From Gemmatimonadaceae bacterium (GTDB lineage: Bacteria; Gemmatimonadota; Gemmatimonadetes; Gemmatimonadales; Gemmatimonadaceae): a stretch of 52,911 bases of DNA. The notes under the pieces are model-generated. The model saw only the letters and a list, made by a program, of their open reading frames with translations, did no database searches and was not told where the DNA came from. This document shows, one piece after another, positions 47,028 to 52,911 of the stretch. Each line of letters opens with the position of its first letter. The stretch's first letter is position 1. Location: assembly GCA_025931335.1 (NCBI GenBank), contig JAICNG010000017.1:1-52911 (forward strand), given 5' to 3'. The position numbers were made by a program, and so were the translations under genes.

Positions 47028-47747
47028 TCAGGCCGGGGAGAGACGAAGCTCATCGATGTTGACATCGACGGGCCGGGTGACGGCGAACAGGATGGCGTCG
47101 GCGACGGCGCCCGCCTGGAGCATGCGATCGCGGGCAACGAGATGCGTCTCGGGCGAGCCCTGCACGACATCCCAGAGCGCGGTGTCGGTGGGGCCGGGAG
47201 ACACGAGCGTCGTCCGGACCCCGCTGCCCCGCAGCTCCTCCCGGAGCACCGCATGCAGCGCGCGCAACCCGAACTTGCTCGCCGAGTAGGCACCATTCTC
47301 GGGATAGATGGCACGGTCGGCGACCGATCCGACCGACACGACGTGACCGCGTCCTCGCGAACGCATCTCGGGAAGGAAGGTGCGCGTCACAACGAATGGG
47401 GCCACCAGGTTCGCTTCGATGAGCGCGGCGAACTGCGCCGGCGCGGTCTCGTCGACACGGGCCAGCTGGAACGCGCCGGCGGCGTTGACGAGCACATCGG
47501 GGGCGCCACCGAGCTCGTCGACAATGCGCGCGGTCGCGCGGGTGAGCGAATCGCGGTCGGTGACGTCACACGGAATCGCGATGGAGTCGTGGCCAATCTC
47601 GCGGACCACCTCCTGCAGCGTTTCCTTCCCTCGGGCGAGCAGCGCGACGCGCGCGCCGGCGCCGGCCAGCCTCTCCGCGGTGGCGCGGCCAATCCCGCGC
47701 GAGCCGCCCGTGACGACCGCCGTGCGTCCGGCGAGGGGCGCAGTCAC
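47028..47747 (-). CDS. Short-chain dehydrogenase/reductase
   Basis: 239 aa. The NAD(P) motif is TGGSRGIG (14-21), followed by NAAG, and the catalytic set includes the Ser in VSVGSVADR and the YSASK motif. Adjacent to folE, it could act in a pterin or folate pathway, but SDR substrates cannot be inferred from sequence. The GTG at 47747 overlaps the folE stop (GTGA). Confidence 0.88.
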   Translation of the reverse strand: MTAPLAGRTAVVTGGSRGIGRATAERLAGAGARVALLARGKETLQEVVREIGHDSIAIPCDVTDRDSLTRATARIVDELGGAPDVLVNAAGAFQLARVDETAPAQFAALIEANLVAPFVVTRTFLPEMRSRGRGHVVSVGSVADRAIYPENGAYSASKFGLRALHAVLREELRGSGVRTTLVSPGPTDTALWDVVQGSPETHLVARDRMLQAGAVADAILFAVTRPVDVNIDELRLSPA

Positions 47748-48463
47748 CGCAGCGGCGTGGAGCTGCCATGCGCCAGCTGGAGGAACTCATCGCGCGTCCT
47801 GGCATCGGATCGGAACGAGCCGCGCAGCGCGCTCGTGATCGTCTTCGAGTTCTGCTTCTCGACGCCGCGCATCATCATGCACAGGTGGTACGCCTCGATC
47901 ACGACGCCCACGCCGCGGGGGGCGAGGACATCCTGGATGGCCTGGGCGATTTGCTCGGTGAGCCGCTCCTGCACCTGAAGACGACGCGCGAAGACCTCGA
48001 CGATGCGCGGGAGCTTCGACAGCCCCACGATGTGCCCATCCGGGATGTAGGCGATGTGGGCCTTCCCGAAGAACGGAAGCAGATGGTGCTCGCACAGCGA
48101 ATACAGCTCGATGTCACGAACCATCACCATGCTCTCGTGCGCCTCGGCGAACACGGCGTCGCCGACGACCCGATCGACGTCGAGCGCATACCCCCGCGTG
48201 AGCCAGGTGAGCGCGTTGGCGACGCGGGCGGGGGTGCGCAGGAGCCCCTCGCGCGTTGGATCTTCGCCCACCAACTCGAGGATGCGCCGCACCAGCGACT
48301 CGAACTCGACGTTATGCGCCGGGCCCGGGTCGAGGTCGAGGCCCGCGTCGAATTCGGCGAGCTCGAGAGGGCCCGGGTCCACGCGTCGGTCACTGAGTGC
48401 CGTGGGAGTGGCTTTCGCGCGTCGCGCGTTCGCGCGCGAACGCGAGTTTCGTCGTTGAGACAC
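47744..48463 (-). CDS. folE: GTP cyclohydrolase I
   Basis: 239 aa. It converts GTP to dihydroneopterin triphosphate, the first step of folate/pterin synthesis. Zinc ligands lie in [19 protein letters not shown] and [17 protein letters not shown], and the active-site [21 protein letters not shown] block is intact. About 50 N-terminal residues (Arg-rich) precede the conserved part; the start GTG at 48463 lacks a ribosome site and a later start is possible. It diverges from the cation exchanger gene over 135 bp. Confidence 0.95.
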   Translation of the reverse strand: MSQRRNSRSRANARRAKATPTALSDRRVDPGPLELAEFDAGLDLDPGPAHNVEFESLVRRILELVGEDPTREGLLRTPARVANALTWLTRGYALDVDRVVGDAVFAEAHESMVMVRDIELYSLCEHHLLPFFGKAHIAYIPDGHIVGLSKLPRIVEVFARRLQVQERLTEQIAQAIQDVLAPRGVGVVIEAYHLCMMMRGVEKQNSKTITSALRGSFRSDARTRDEFLQLAHGSSTPLR

Positions 48464-48598
48464 GAAGCGATCGGGGTGTGGCGTGATTCGCGATGGCGGC
48501 GAGCGGGGACATCCGGGACAGCTTGAGTCGACCGCGGTGCACCTCTAACTTGACGCACGCTTCGCCGCAGGCATGACCCCTATCTGGATGGCTCACAT

Positions 48599-49810
48599 TT
48601 GAAAGTCAAGCTTCTCCTCGCTGCCATCCTGCAGGGTGCATCGAGCGCGTGGTCGGCGGTCTGGACGTTCCCCAGCATTCTGTTCAGCGCGTTCATGATC
48701 GCCTGGGGGGCGGAAGCGGCGCAGTTCATGATCTCGCAGGGGCTCGCCCTCGCGATTCTCGCGTGGCTGCAGACGCTCCCCGAGTTCGCGGTCGAAGCGG
48801 TGATCGCGTGGGAGGCCGGCAACGATCCGGTGCAGTGCTTCGTCGCGAATCCTCCCGTCGGGTGCCATTCGCATCTCGCGATCGCGAACTACACGGGCGC
48901 CATCCGCCTGCTCATCGGCCTGGGATGGCCGATGATTTACTTCGTGGCGGCGTTCTACCGCCGGAAACAGGGCGCGGCGCTTCGCGCGATTCAGCTCGAG
49001 GACGAGCACTCCGTCGAGGTGCTCGCCACCATCCCCCCGGTCCTCTACTTCTTCTGGGTCTGGTACAAGGGCTCGCTCGGCCTGGTCGATGCCGCCGTGC
49101 TTATCGTAATGTACGTGGGCTACCTCGCCATCCTCTGGCGATTTCCGCCACAGGAGCAGGAGAACCTCGCCGATGCGCCCGCGCCCGCGCGCTGGGCGTA
49201 CACGCGACCTGGGGCGTGGCGCCATGCCACGATCATCGGCTTTTTCGCCGTGGGCGGCTTGCTGCTGTACTTCACCGCGCATCCATTCCTGACCTCGATG
49301 CTCGCGCTGGCGATGTCGCTGGGCATCAGCCAGTTCGTCTTTGTCCAATGGGTAGCGCCGTTCCTCAGCGAGTTCCCGGAGAAGGTGTCCGCCTTTGCAT
49401 GGGCACGCCGCGTCACGCACGCGCCGATGGGGCTCATGAACATGCTGTCGAGCAACGTGAACCAGTGGACGGTGCTGGCGGCGATGATCCCGATCGTGTT
49501 CTCCATTGCCCGCGGTGAGCCGTCGGCGTTGCCGTTCGATGGCGAGCAGCGGATGGAGATTCTGCTAACGATCATGCAGAGCGTCGTCGCGGTGCTGCTG
49601 CTGTCGAACATGCGCTTCGAGTGGTGGAATGCCACGCTGCTCTTTACGCTGTGGCTCCTGCAGTTCCTTCGCGCGACCTGGCGCGAGGAGATCACCGTGG
49701 TGTACGCGGCGTGGGCGGTGGGACTGCTCATCTGGTTCGTGATGCGGCCGCCGGAAGCCCCGAGAGTATTTTTCCGCATGATGCGGCGCGGCCCTCGCAA
49801 CGCGTCATAA
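48599..49810 (+). CDS. Sodium/calcium exchanger family (CaCA-like) membrane protein
   Basis: 403 aa with about 11 membrane segments. The two alpha-repeats are recognisable as WGAEAAQFMISQGLALAILAWLQTLPEFAVEA near residues 36-65 and LALAMSLGISQFVFVQWVAPFLSEFPEKVSA around 240-270; each holds a helix-proline-glutamate (LPE/FPE) core. Such proteins move Ca2+ or other cations against Na+ or H+. The apparent start is a TTG at 48599; no other start keeps the first alpha-repeat intact. A hairpin follows the stop. Confidence 0.8.
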   Translation: MKVKLLLAAILQGASSAWSAVWTFPSILFSAFMIAWGAEAAQFMISQGLALAILAWLQTLPEFAVEAVIAWEAGNDPVQCFVANPPVGCHSHLAIANYTGAIRLLIGLGWPMIYFVAAFYRRKQGAALRAIQLEDEHSVEVLATIPPVLYFFWVWYKGSLGLVDAAVLIVMYVGYLAILWRFPPQEQENLADAPAPARWAYTRPGAWRHATIIGFFAVGGLLLYFTAHPFLTSMLALAMSLGISQFVFVQWVAPFLSEFPEKVSAFAWARRVTHAPMGLMNMLSSNVNQWTVLAAMIPIVFSIARGEPSALPFDGEQRMEILLTIMQSVVAVLLLSNMRFEWWNATLLFTLWLLQFLRATWREEITVVYAAWAVGLLIWFVMRPPEAPRVFFRMMRRGPRNAS

Positions 49811-49814
49811 TGAA

Positions 49815-49840
49815 CGAGCCCCGCCTTTCGGCGGGGCTCG
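49815..49840 (+). terminator. Terminator hairpin after the exchanger gene
   Basis: CGAGCCCCGCC (49815-49825), loop TTTC, GGCGGGGCTCG (49830-49840) form a perfect 11-bp stem beginning 5 nt after the stop. No T-tract follows. Confidence 0.8.
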
Positions 49841-49860
49841 CACAGTGGGGAACGAAGAGG

Positions 49861-49978
49861 ATTTTTGAAGCCCATCCGAATGTATGAGGTCCTCACCACA
49901 CCTCCGCCTTCCCCGCACTGGGGCGTGACGTCCGCGTGAATATCGAACCCACCCGAGTGGACTTGTTGGCTCAAAAAT
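49861..49978 (+). other. Possible structured RNA element, strand uncertain
   Basis: ATTTTTGAAGCC (49861-49872) and GGCTCAAAAAT (49968-49978) pair over 11 bp with one bulged A, closing a 95-nt interior with small hairpins (TGAG-GTC-CTCA at 49885-49895; CCCC-GCACT-GGGG at 49911-49923). On the minus strand one arm resembles a tRNA T-arm (GTGGGTTCGATATTCAC). The region holds no credible ORF, sits after a terminator and lies 114 nt before a small membrane protein gene. I cannot match it to 6S, tmRNA or a named riboswitch. Confidence 0.35.
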
Positions 49979-50092
49979 TAGAGCTCTCCGTCCCTTTCGA
50001 GACTATCGACGCCGCACCCTGCGTTGCCGCAACGGCGCGCCATCGCTAGTCATTTGCCAATCTAGAGACGACTCAGAGGCCAGTCAATCACA

Positions 50093-50269
50093 ATGGACGT
50101 CTGGATGATCGCCGCCATCGCGATGCTCGTGGTCTGGGGCGTCGGCACGTTCGCATTCGCGGGCCCGGGCTGGATTCATCTGCTCCTCACCCTCGGCCTC
50201 TCGATACTCATTTGGCGGATCGTCGTCCGCGGGGTGCCTGACGAGCCGCGGCGTCGCGAGCGGCGGTGA
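50093..50269 (+). CDS. Lmo0937/DUF5670-family small membrane protein
   Basis: 58 aa, too short for standard ORF lists. The two hydrophobic stretches (MIAAIAMLVVWGVGTFAFAG and WIHLLLTLGLSILIWRIV) with the WIHLLL core match the Lmo0937-type family of tiny stress-associated membrane proteins. A charged tail (PDEPRRRERR) follows. The TGA stop overlaps the GTG start of the next gene (GTGA), implying coupled translation. Confidence 0.8.
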   Translation: MDVWMIAAIAMLVVWGVGTFAFAGPGWIHLLLTLGLSILIWRIVVRGVPDEPRRRERR

Positions 50270-51282
50270 TCGATCCCACCAGCGCGGCATCGCGGCCGGC
50301 CACCGCGGTGGCCGAGCAGCCGCTGCCCGAACGGAGTCTGCAGGGTCACCGCGTGCTCGTCACCGGCGCCGCGGGGTTCGTCGGGATGCACGTGTGCCAC
50401 CAGCTCACGCGGCGCGGCGCACGCGTGCGGGGGCTGGTCCGATCGCCGGCGAAGGCGGCGGAGCGCCTTGCGCCGATGCCGGTGGAGCTTCACGTCGGCG
50501 ACCTGCGCGACGCGACCGTGGTGCGCCGCGCCATACAGGGATGCGACGCGGTGGTCCACCTCGCGGCCGTCGCGATCGAACGACACGGCCAGACCTATGA
50601 GGATGTCAATGCCAGAGGGACGGAGCATGTGCTCGACGCCATGCGAGCTGGTGACGTTCGGCGGCTGGTGCACATGTCGCAGAACTTCGCCGCCAGCACC
50701 TCGCCCCATCGCTTTCTGCGCAGCAAGGGAATGGCCGAGGACGCGGTGCGGGCCAGCGACACCGAGTGGACGATCCTCCGGCCGTCGGTCATCTTCGGCC
50801 GCGAAGATGAGTTCGTGAATGTGCTCGCACGACTGGTACGGCTGTCACCGCTCGTCTACCCGCTCCCCGGCGGCGGTGCCTCGCGCTTTCAACCCGTTGC
50901 CGTGGACGATGTGGCATCCGTCGTCGCGGGAGCGCTCGAGAACAACGCCACGGTCGCGAGATCCTATGGGCTGGGTGGACCGGCGCGGCTCACGCTGCGC
51001 CAGATGGTCGAGCGCGTGCTCGTGGCGATGGATGCCAAACGTTTACTGCTCCCCGTACCAACCACGGTGCTTCGTCCTCTCGTGGCCATGGCGCAGCGAT
51101 TGCTACCGAATCCTCCCGTGACGACGGAATTGCTGGATCTGCTGGCGGTCGACAACGTCGTGGACGGGAACGCGCTGCGCGAGATATTCGGCATCCTGCC
51201 GACACCCTTCGCGCCCGAGGAGCTGGTGTACCTCGCGGACATCACGGCGCGGGACGCTCTTCGAGCCCTGCTTGGCCGCTGA
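50266..51282 (+). CDS. NAD-dependent epimerase/dehydratase (atypical SDR)
   Basis: 338 aa. The nucleotide-binding motif is VTGAAGFVGMHV (residues 33-44), followed by VVHLAAVAIERHG and VNARGTEHVLDAM. The usual YxxxK is replaced by the RFLRSKGMAEDAV pattern of NDUFA9-like/complex I-type SDRs, which bind NAD(P) without clear catalysis. Start is the GTG at 50266 overlapping the small membrane protein gene. Confidence 0.85.
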   Translation: MIDPTSAASRPATAVAEQPLPERSLQGHRVLVTGAAGFVGMHVCHQLTRRGARVRGLVRSPAKAAERLAPMPVELHVGDLRDATVVRRAIQGCDAVVHLAAVAIERHGQTYEDVNARGTEHVLDAMRAGDVRRLVHMSQNFAASTSPHRFLRSKGMAEDAVRASDTEWTILRPSVIFGREDEFVNVLARLVRLSPLVYPLPGGGASRFQPVAVDDVASVVAGALENNATVARSYGLGGPARLTLRQMVERVLVAMDAKRLLLPVPTTVLRPLVAMAQRLLPNPPVTTELLDLLAVDNVVDGNALREIFGILPTPFAPEELVYLADITARDALRALLGR

Positions 51283-51380
51283 GCGATGCGGGATGTGCCA
51301 TGTGAATTCGTCGCGATGCGCGGGCGATCTCCGACGATGAAGATCGTGCGCTCGAGGCACGTGCGGTTCACGGACGGCCC

Positions 51381-51722
51381 ATGATCGCAGTACACCAGGA
51401 AGCGAATCTCGACCGGTTGGCGGCGCTCATCGACGCGGCGGCCTCGCGCGCCGACGATCGCGCCGCGCTGTTCGATTTCATCCTCGCGATCGGCGACCTG
51501 TGGGATCGCCTGGGGCTTCGCGACCCCTTCGTCGATGCACAACTGAGTGACACGCAGAGCCGCGTGCGCCTGGCGCAGGCGGCCCGCGATGGGGCACGCG
51601 AGACGGACCAGGAACGGGAGCGCCTCGCGTTCTACGCGCTGCGCACGCTGGCCGCGTTGCAGACCGTCATCGAGGAGTGGCGACGCCGGCCCGCTCTCCG
51701 CACCGCTTGGGTGAACCGTTAG
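51381..51722 (+). CDS. Hypothetical protein, helical
   Basis: 113 aa, no signal peptide or membrane segment. Mostly helical (LDRLAALIDAAASRADDRAALFDFILAIGDLWD, ERERLAFYALRTLAALQTVIEEWRRR). No family recognised. Its TAG stop overlaps the convergent degenerate GGDEF gene by 4 nt and includes a CGTTAGGY motif. Confidence 0.6.
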   Translation: MIAVHQEANLDRLAALIDAAASRADDRAALFDFILAIGDLWDRLGLRDPFVDAQLSDTQSRVRLAQAARDGARETDQERERLAFYALRTLAALQTVIEEWRRRPALRTAWVNR

Positions 51723-52222
51723 GCAGGGGGCGGCGCGGCGCCCGCGTCGAAACGCGGGCCGGCACCGCTGTCCTCCAGCCGCTCCACATCGGGTGGCTCG
51801 TGCGCATCGCGCTCGCGCAGCGGCGCTGGATCATCGACGACGACCTGCACCGCAAGGGCGCCTTCGGTCGCGGACCGGCCGTTCGTGTCGTCGCGCAGCC
51901 GCTCGACCCGGTCGCGTATGGCGTCGGCTTGATCCGCGTCCCGCCCCACCAGCAGCAGCCGGTACTGCGTTCGCCCCGATGAGGCGATGAGGTCGGACTT
52001 TCGGAACTCGTGACACAGTCCGAAGGTGAAGCGCCGTGACGCGGTCTCGTCGCCCCCCTCGACGAAGATCCGAATGGTCCGCACCCGCCCGCCGTGGCGC
52101 GCGGCACGCCGCTCCTCCCAGTCGCGAACGAGCCGGAAATAGAGCAGGCTCGGCAGGCCCGTACCAGGGTCCGTCAGCGTGCGTAGCAGCAGTCCGTTCT
52201 CGAGCTCGTTGTCGACGGTCAT
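51719..52222 (-). CDS. Degenerate GGDEF-domain protein
   Basis: 167 aa. The start of a GGDEF domain is visible (LRTLTDPGTGLPSLLYFRLVRDWE), followed by a strand-helix pattern, but the active loop reads SDLIASSGRTQYRLLLVG where an active enzyme has D-x-x-x-R-Y-G-G-D-E-F. It therefore should not make cyclic di-GMP; it may bind GTP or act as a receptor. The C-terminus is a proline/alanine-rich tail. The start ATG at 52222 is unambiguous. Confidence 0.75.
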   Translation of the reverse strand: MTVDNELENGLLLRTLTDPGTGLPSLLYFRLVRDWEERRAARHGGRVRTIRIFVEGGDETASRRFTFGLCHEFRKSDLIASSGRTQYRLLLVGRDADQADAIRDRVERLRDDTNGRSATEGALAVQVVVDDPAPLRERDAHEPPDVERLEDSGAGPRFDAGAAPPPA

Positions 52223-52455
52223 GAGCCTCTGGAGACAGTCGGTTCGTCACCCCGGAATTGCAGGATGCCTGCCAGATGGGGCTCACCGTTAGGTCGAGCG
52301 CGCATGGCGGGGCCGCGAAGGATTCCCGGCACCGGAAACAGTTGTGATGTTCGTCACGCGCGGGCATTAACCCTGCAGACGTGCCCTCGACCCGTGCGGG
52401 AATGCGCGGCTACGGACTCCCGCGGTCCGGGACAAGCGACGGCTGGAGGTTGGCT

Positions 52456-52764
52456 GTGGGGTATCGCGAGTTCGTCGACGACGCTGGAACGAGATGGCGA
52501 GTATGGGACACGTATCCGGTCGCGGCAAACACACTGCGTTCCGTGTCGCCCGGCTACGCTGAGGGATGGCTCACCTTCGAGTGTGAAGGCGAGCGACGCC
52601 GGCTCGCCCCCATTCCGCCCGACTGGGATCACGCCAGCGGGCATCTCATCGAGCACTGGTGCGCACGGGCTCTGCGAGTCCGGGGATCCCTGCGCGAAGA
52701 ACCTCCAACGGAGACTCGCCACTCGTGCGGCACGGTTCAGCCTTCATCGTGCAACGAGCCCTGA
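52456..52764 (+). CDS. Small conserved hypothetical protein
   Basis: 102 aa from the GTG at 52456, which has a strong GGAGGT 5-6 nt upstream; a GTG at 52381 has none. Conserved-looking blocks are TRWRVWDTYPV, GWLTFECEGERRRLAPIPPDWD and HLIEHWCARALRV, with no membrane segment. I do not know a function. The frame ends in a low-complexity tail. Confidence 0.7.
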   Translation: MGYREFVDDAGTRWRVWDTYPVAANTLRSVSPGYAEGWLTFECEGERRRLAPIPPDWDHASGHLIEHWCARALRVRGSLREEPPTETRHSCGTVQPSSCNEP

Positions 52765-52773
52765 CAGCGGTAT

Positions 52774-52813
52774 CACAGAGAGCACAGAGACGCACACAGA
52801 GACTCACAGAGGA
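52774..52813 (+). repeat. CACAGAG tandem repeat at the right edge (family D, half element)
   Basis: Four irregular units of 9-12 bp built on CACAGAG (cacagagag, cacagagacg, cacacagagact, cacagaggaact) start 10 nt after the last gene. By analogy with families A-C this could be one arm of a palindromic element, but no inverted arm is visible in the remaining 98 bp. The rest of the edge shows nothing I can support. Confidence 0.5.
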
Positions 52814-52911
52814 ACTGCAACTGCGAGGGCTTTTAAAGGTTCTTCGCGGTTCGAGACTGGCTGAAACCTGACTGCGGTCCCCAAGCGGCCACGGACTGCC
52901 GGGAACGGCGA

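Noticed and set aside
49843..49978. 6S RNA, tmRNA or tRNA-Sec in the gap before the small membrane gene
   Set aside because: The T-arm-like piece and CTTCAAA are in the wrong order for a tRNA, and no tmRNA or 6S core could be aligned; kept only as an unidentified structure.

Overview
This is a 52.9 kb stretch of high-GC bacterial chromosome with dense, mostly housekeeping gene content. The gene families and their style (many GTG starts, lipoproteins, transglutaminase plus ABC export, PspA with YbjN, topoisomerase IB, glycerol kinase, a Lmo0937-type small membrane protein) fit a soil Gemmatimonadota-like organism. That placement is inference; no phylogeny could be run. I see no phage, transposase, CRISPR array or plasmid functions. 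No gene-free stretch exceeds 300 bp; the longest is 49811-50092 (282 bp).

Layout. 1-301: tRNA-Tyr and tRNA-Thr on the minus strand behind a good sigma-70-type promoter. 302-11008 (all minus): cysS with a degenerate ABC ATPase, a DUF1611/DgcN-type protein, an AI-2E-family permease, PspA, a YbjN-like protein, the two L-serine dehydratase subunits, and uvrA. 11174-17034 (plus): cutA, then a transglutaminase-like protein, a two-gene ABC exporter and a glycerolipid acyltransferase in one run. 17001-23825 (minus): a zinc-ribbon membrane protein, a CcmF-like protein with an altered heme motif, two small genes, a uracil-DNA glycosylase-like protein, glpK, mtnA and topoisomerase IB. 23906-28575 (plus): enoyl-CoA hydratase, a lipoprotein, recF, DUF721 and gyrB. 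28649-31338: pyrimidine-nucleoside phosphorylase, a TPR protein and a YtxH protein. 31559-33732 (plus): a signalling operon of single-domain response regulator, REC-GGDEF diguanylate cyclase and GAF protein. 33911-36028 (plus): a secreted serine protease and a small gene that repeats only its presumed pro-domain. 36042-41550: HerA-like ATPase, ferritin, ligA, V4R protein, phosphoribosyltransferase. 41792-46283 (plus): TPR protein, ParA ATPase, lipoproteins, long-chain acyl-CoA synthetase. 46374-48463 (minus): Trm112-like protein, SDR, folE. 48599-52764: cation exchanger, Lmo0937-type protein, epimerase, a hypothetical protein, a degenerate GGDEF protein and a small conserved protein.

The most unusual content is non-coding. 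First, there are families of intergenic palindromes whose arms are short tandem repeats (9 bp GGGGATCGA type; 7 bp GAGGAAT type; 7 bp GATTGCG type), found mostly at gene ends. Some supply stop codons, and some have been read through into protein termini (DgcN N-terminus, MtnA C-terminus). Second, the 8-mer CGTTAGGY occurs about 12 times by hand count, in three reading frames and in gaps, more often than base composition predicts. Third, an unexplained structured element lies at 49861-49978. Among proteins, the protease/free pro-domain pair and the CcmF-like protein without a WWD core are the best leads. Many neighbouring genes are joined by GTGA start/stop overlaps, suggesting pervasive translational coupling.
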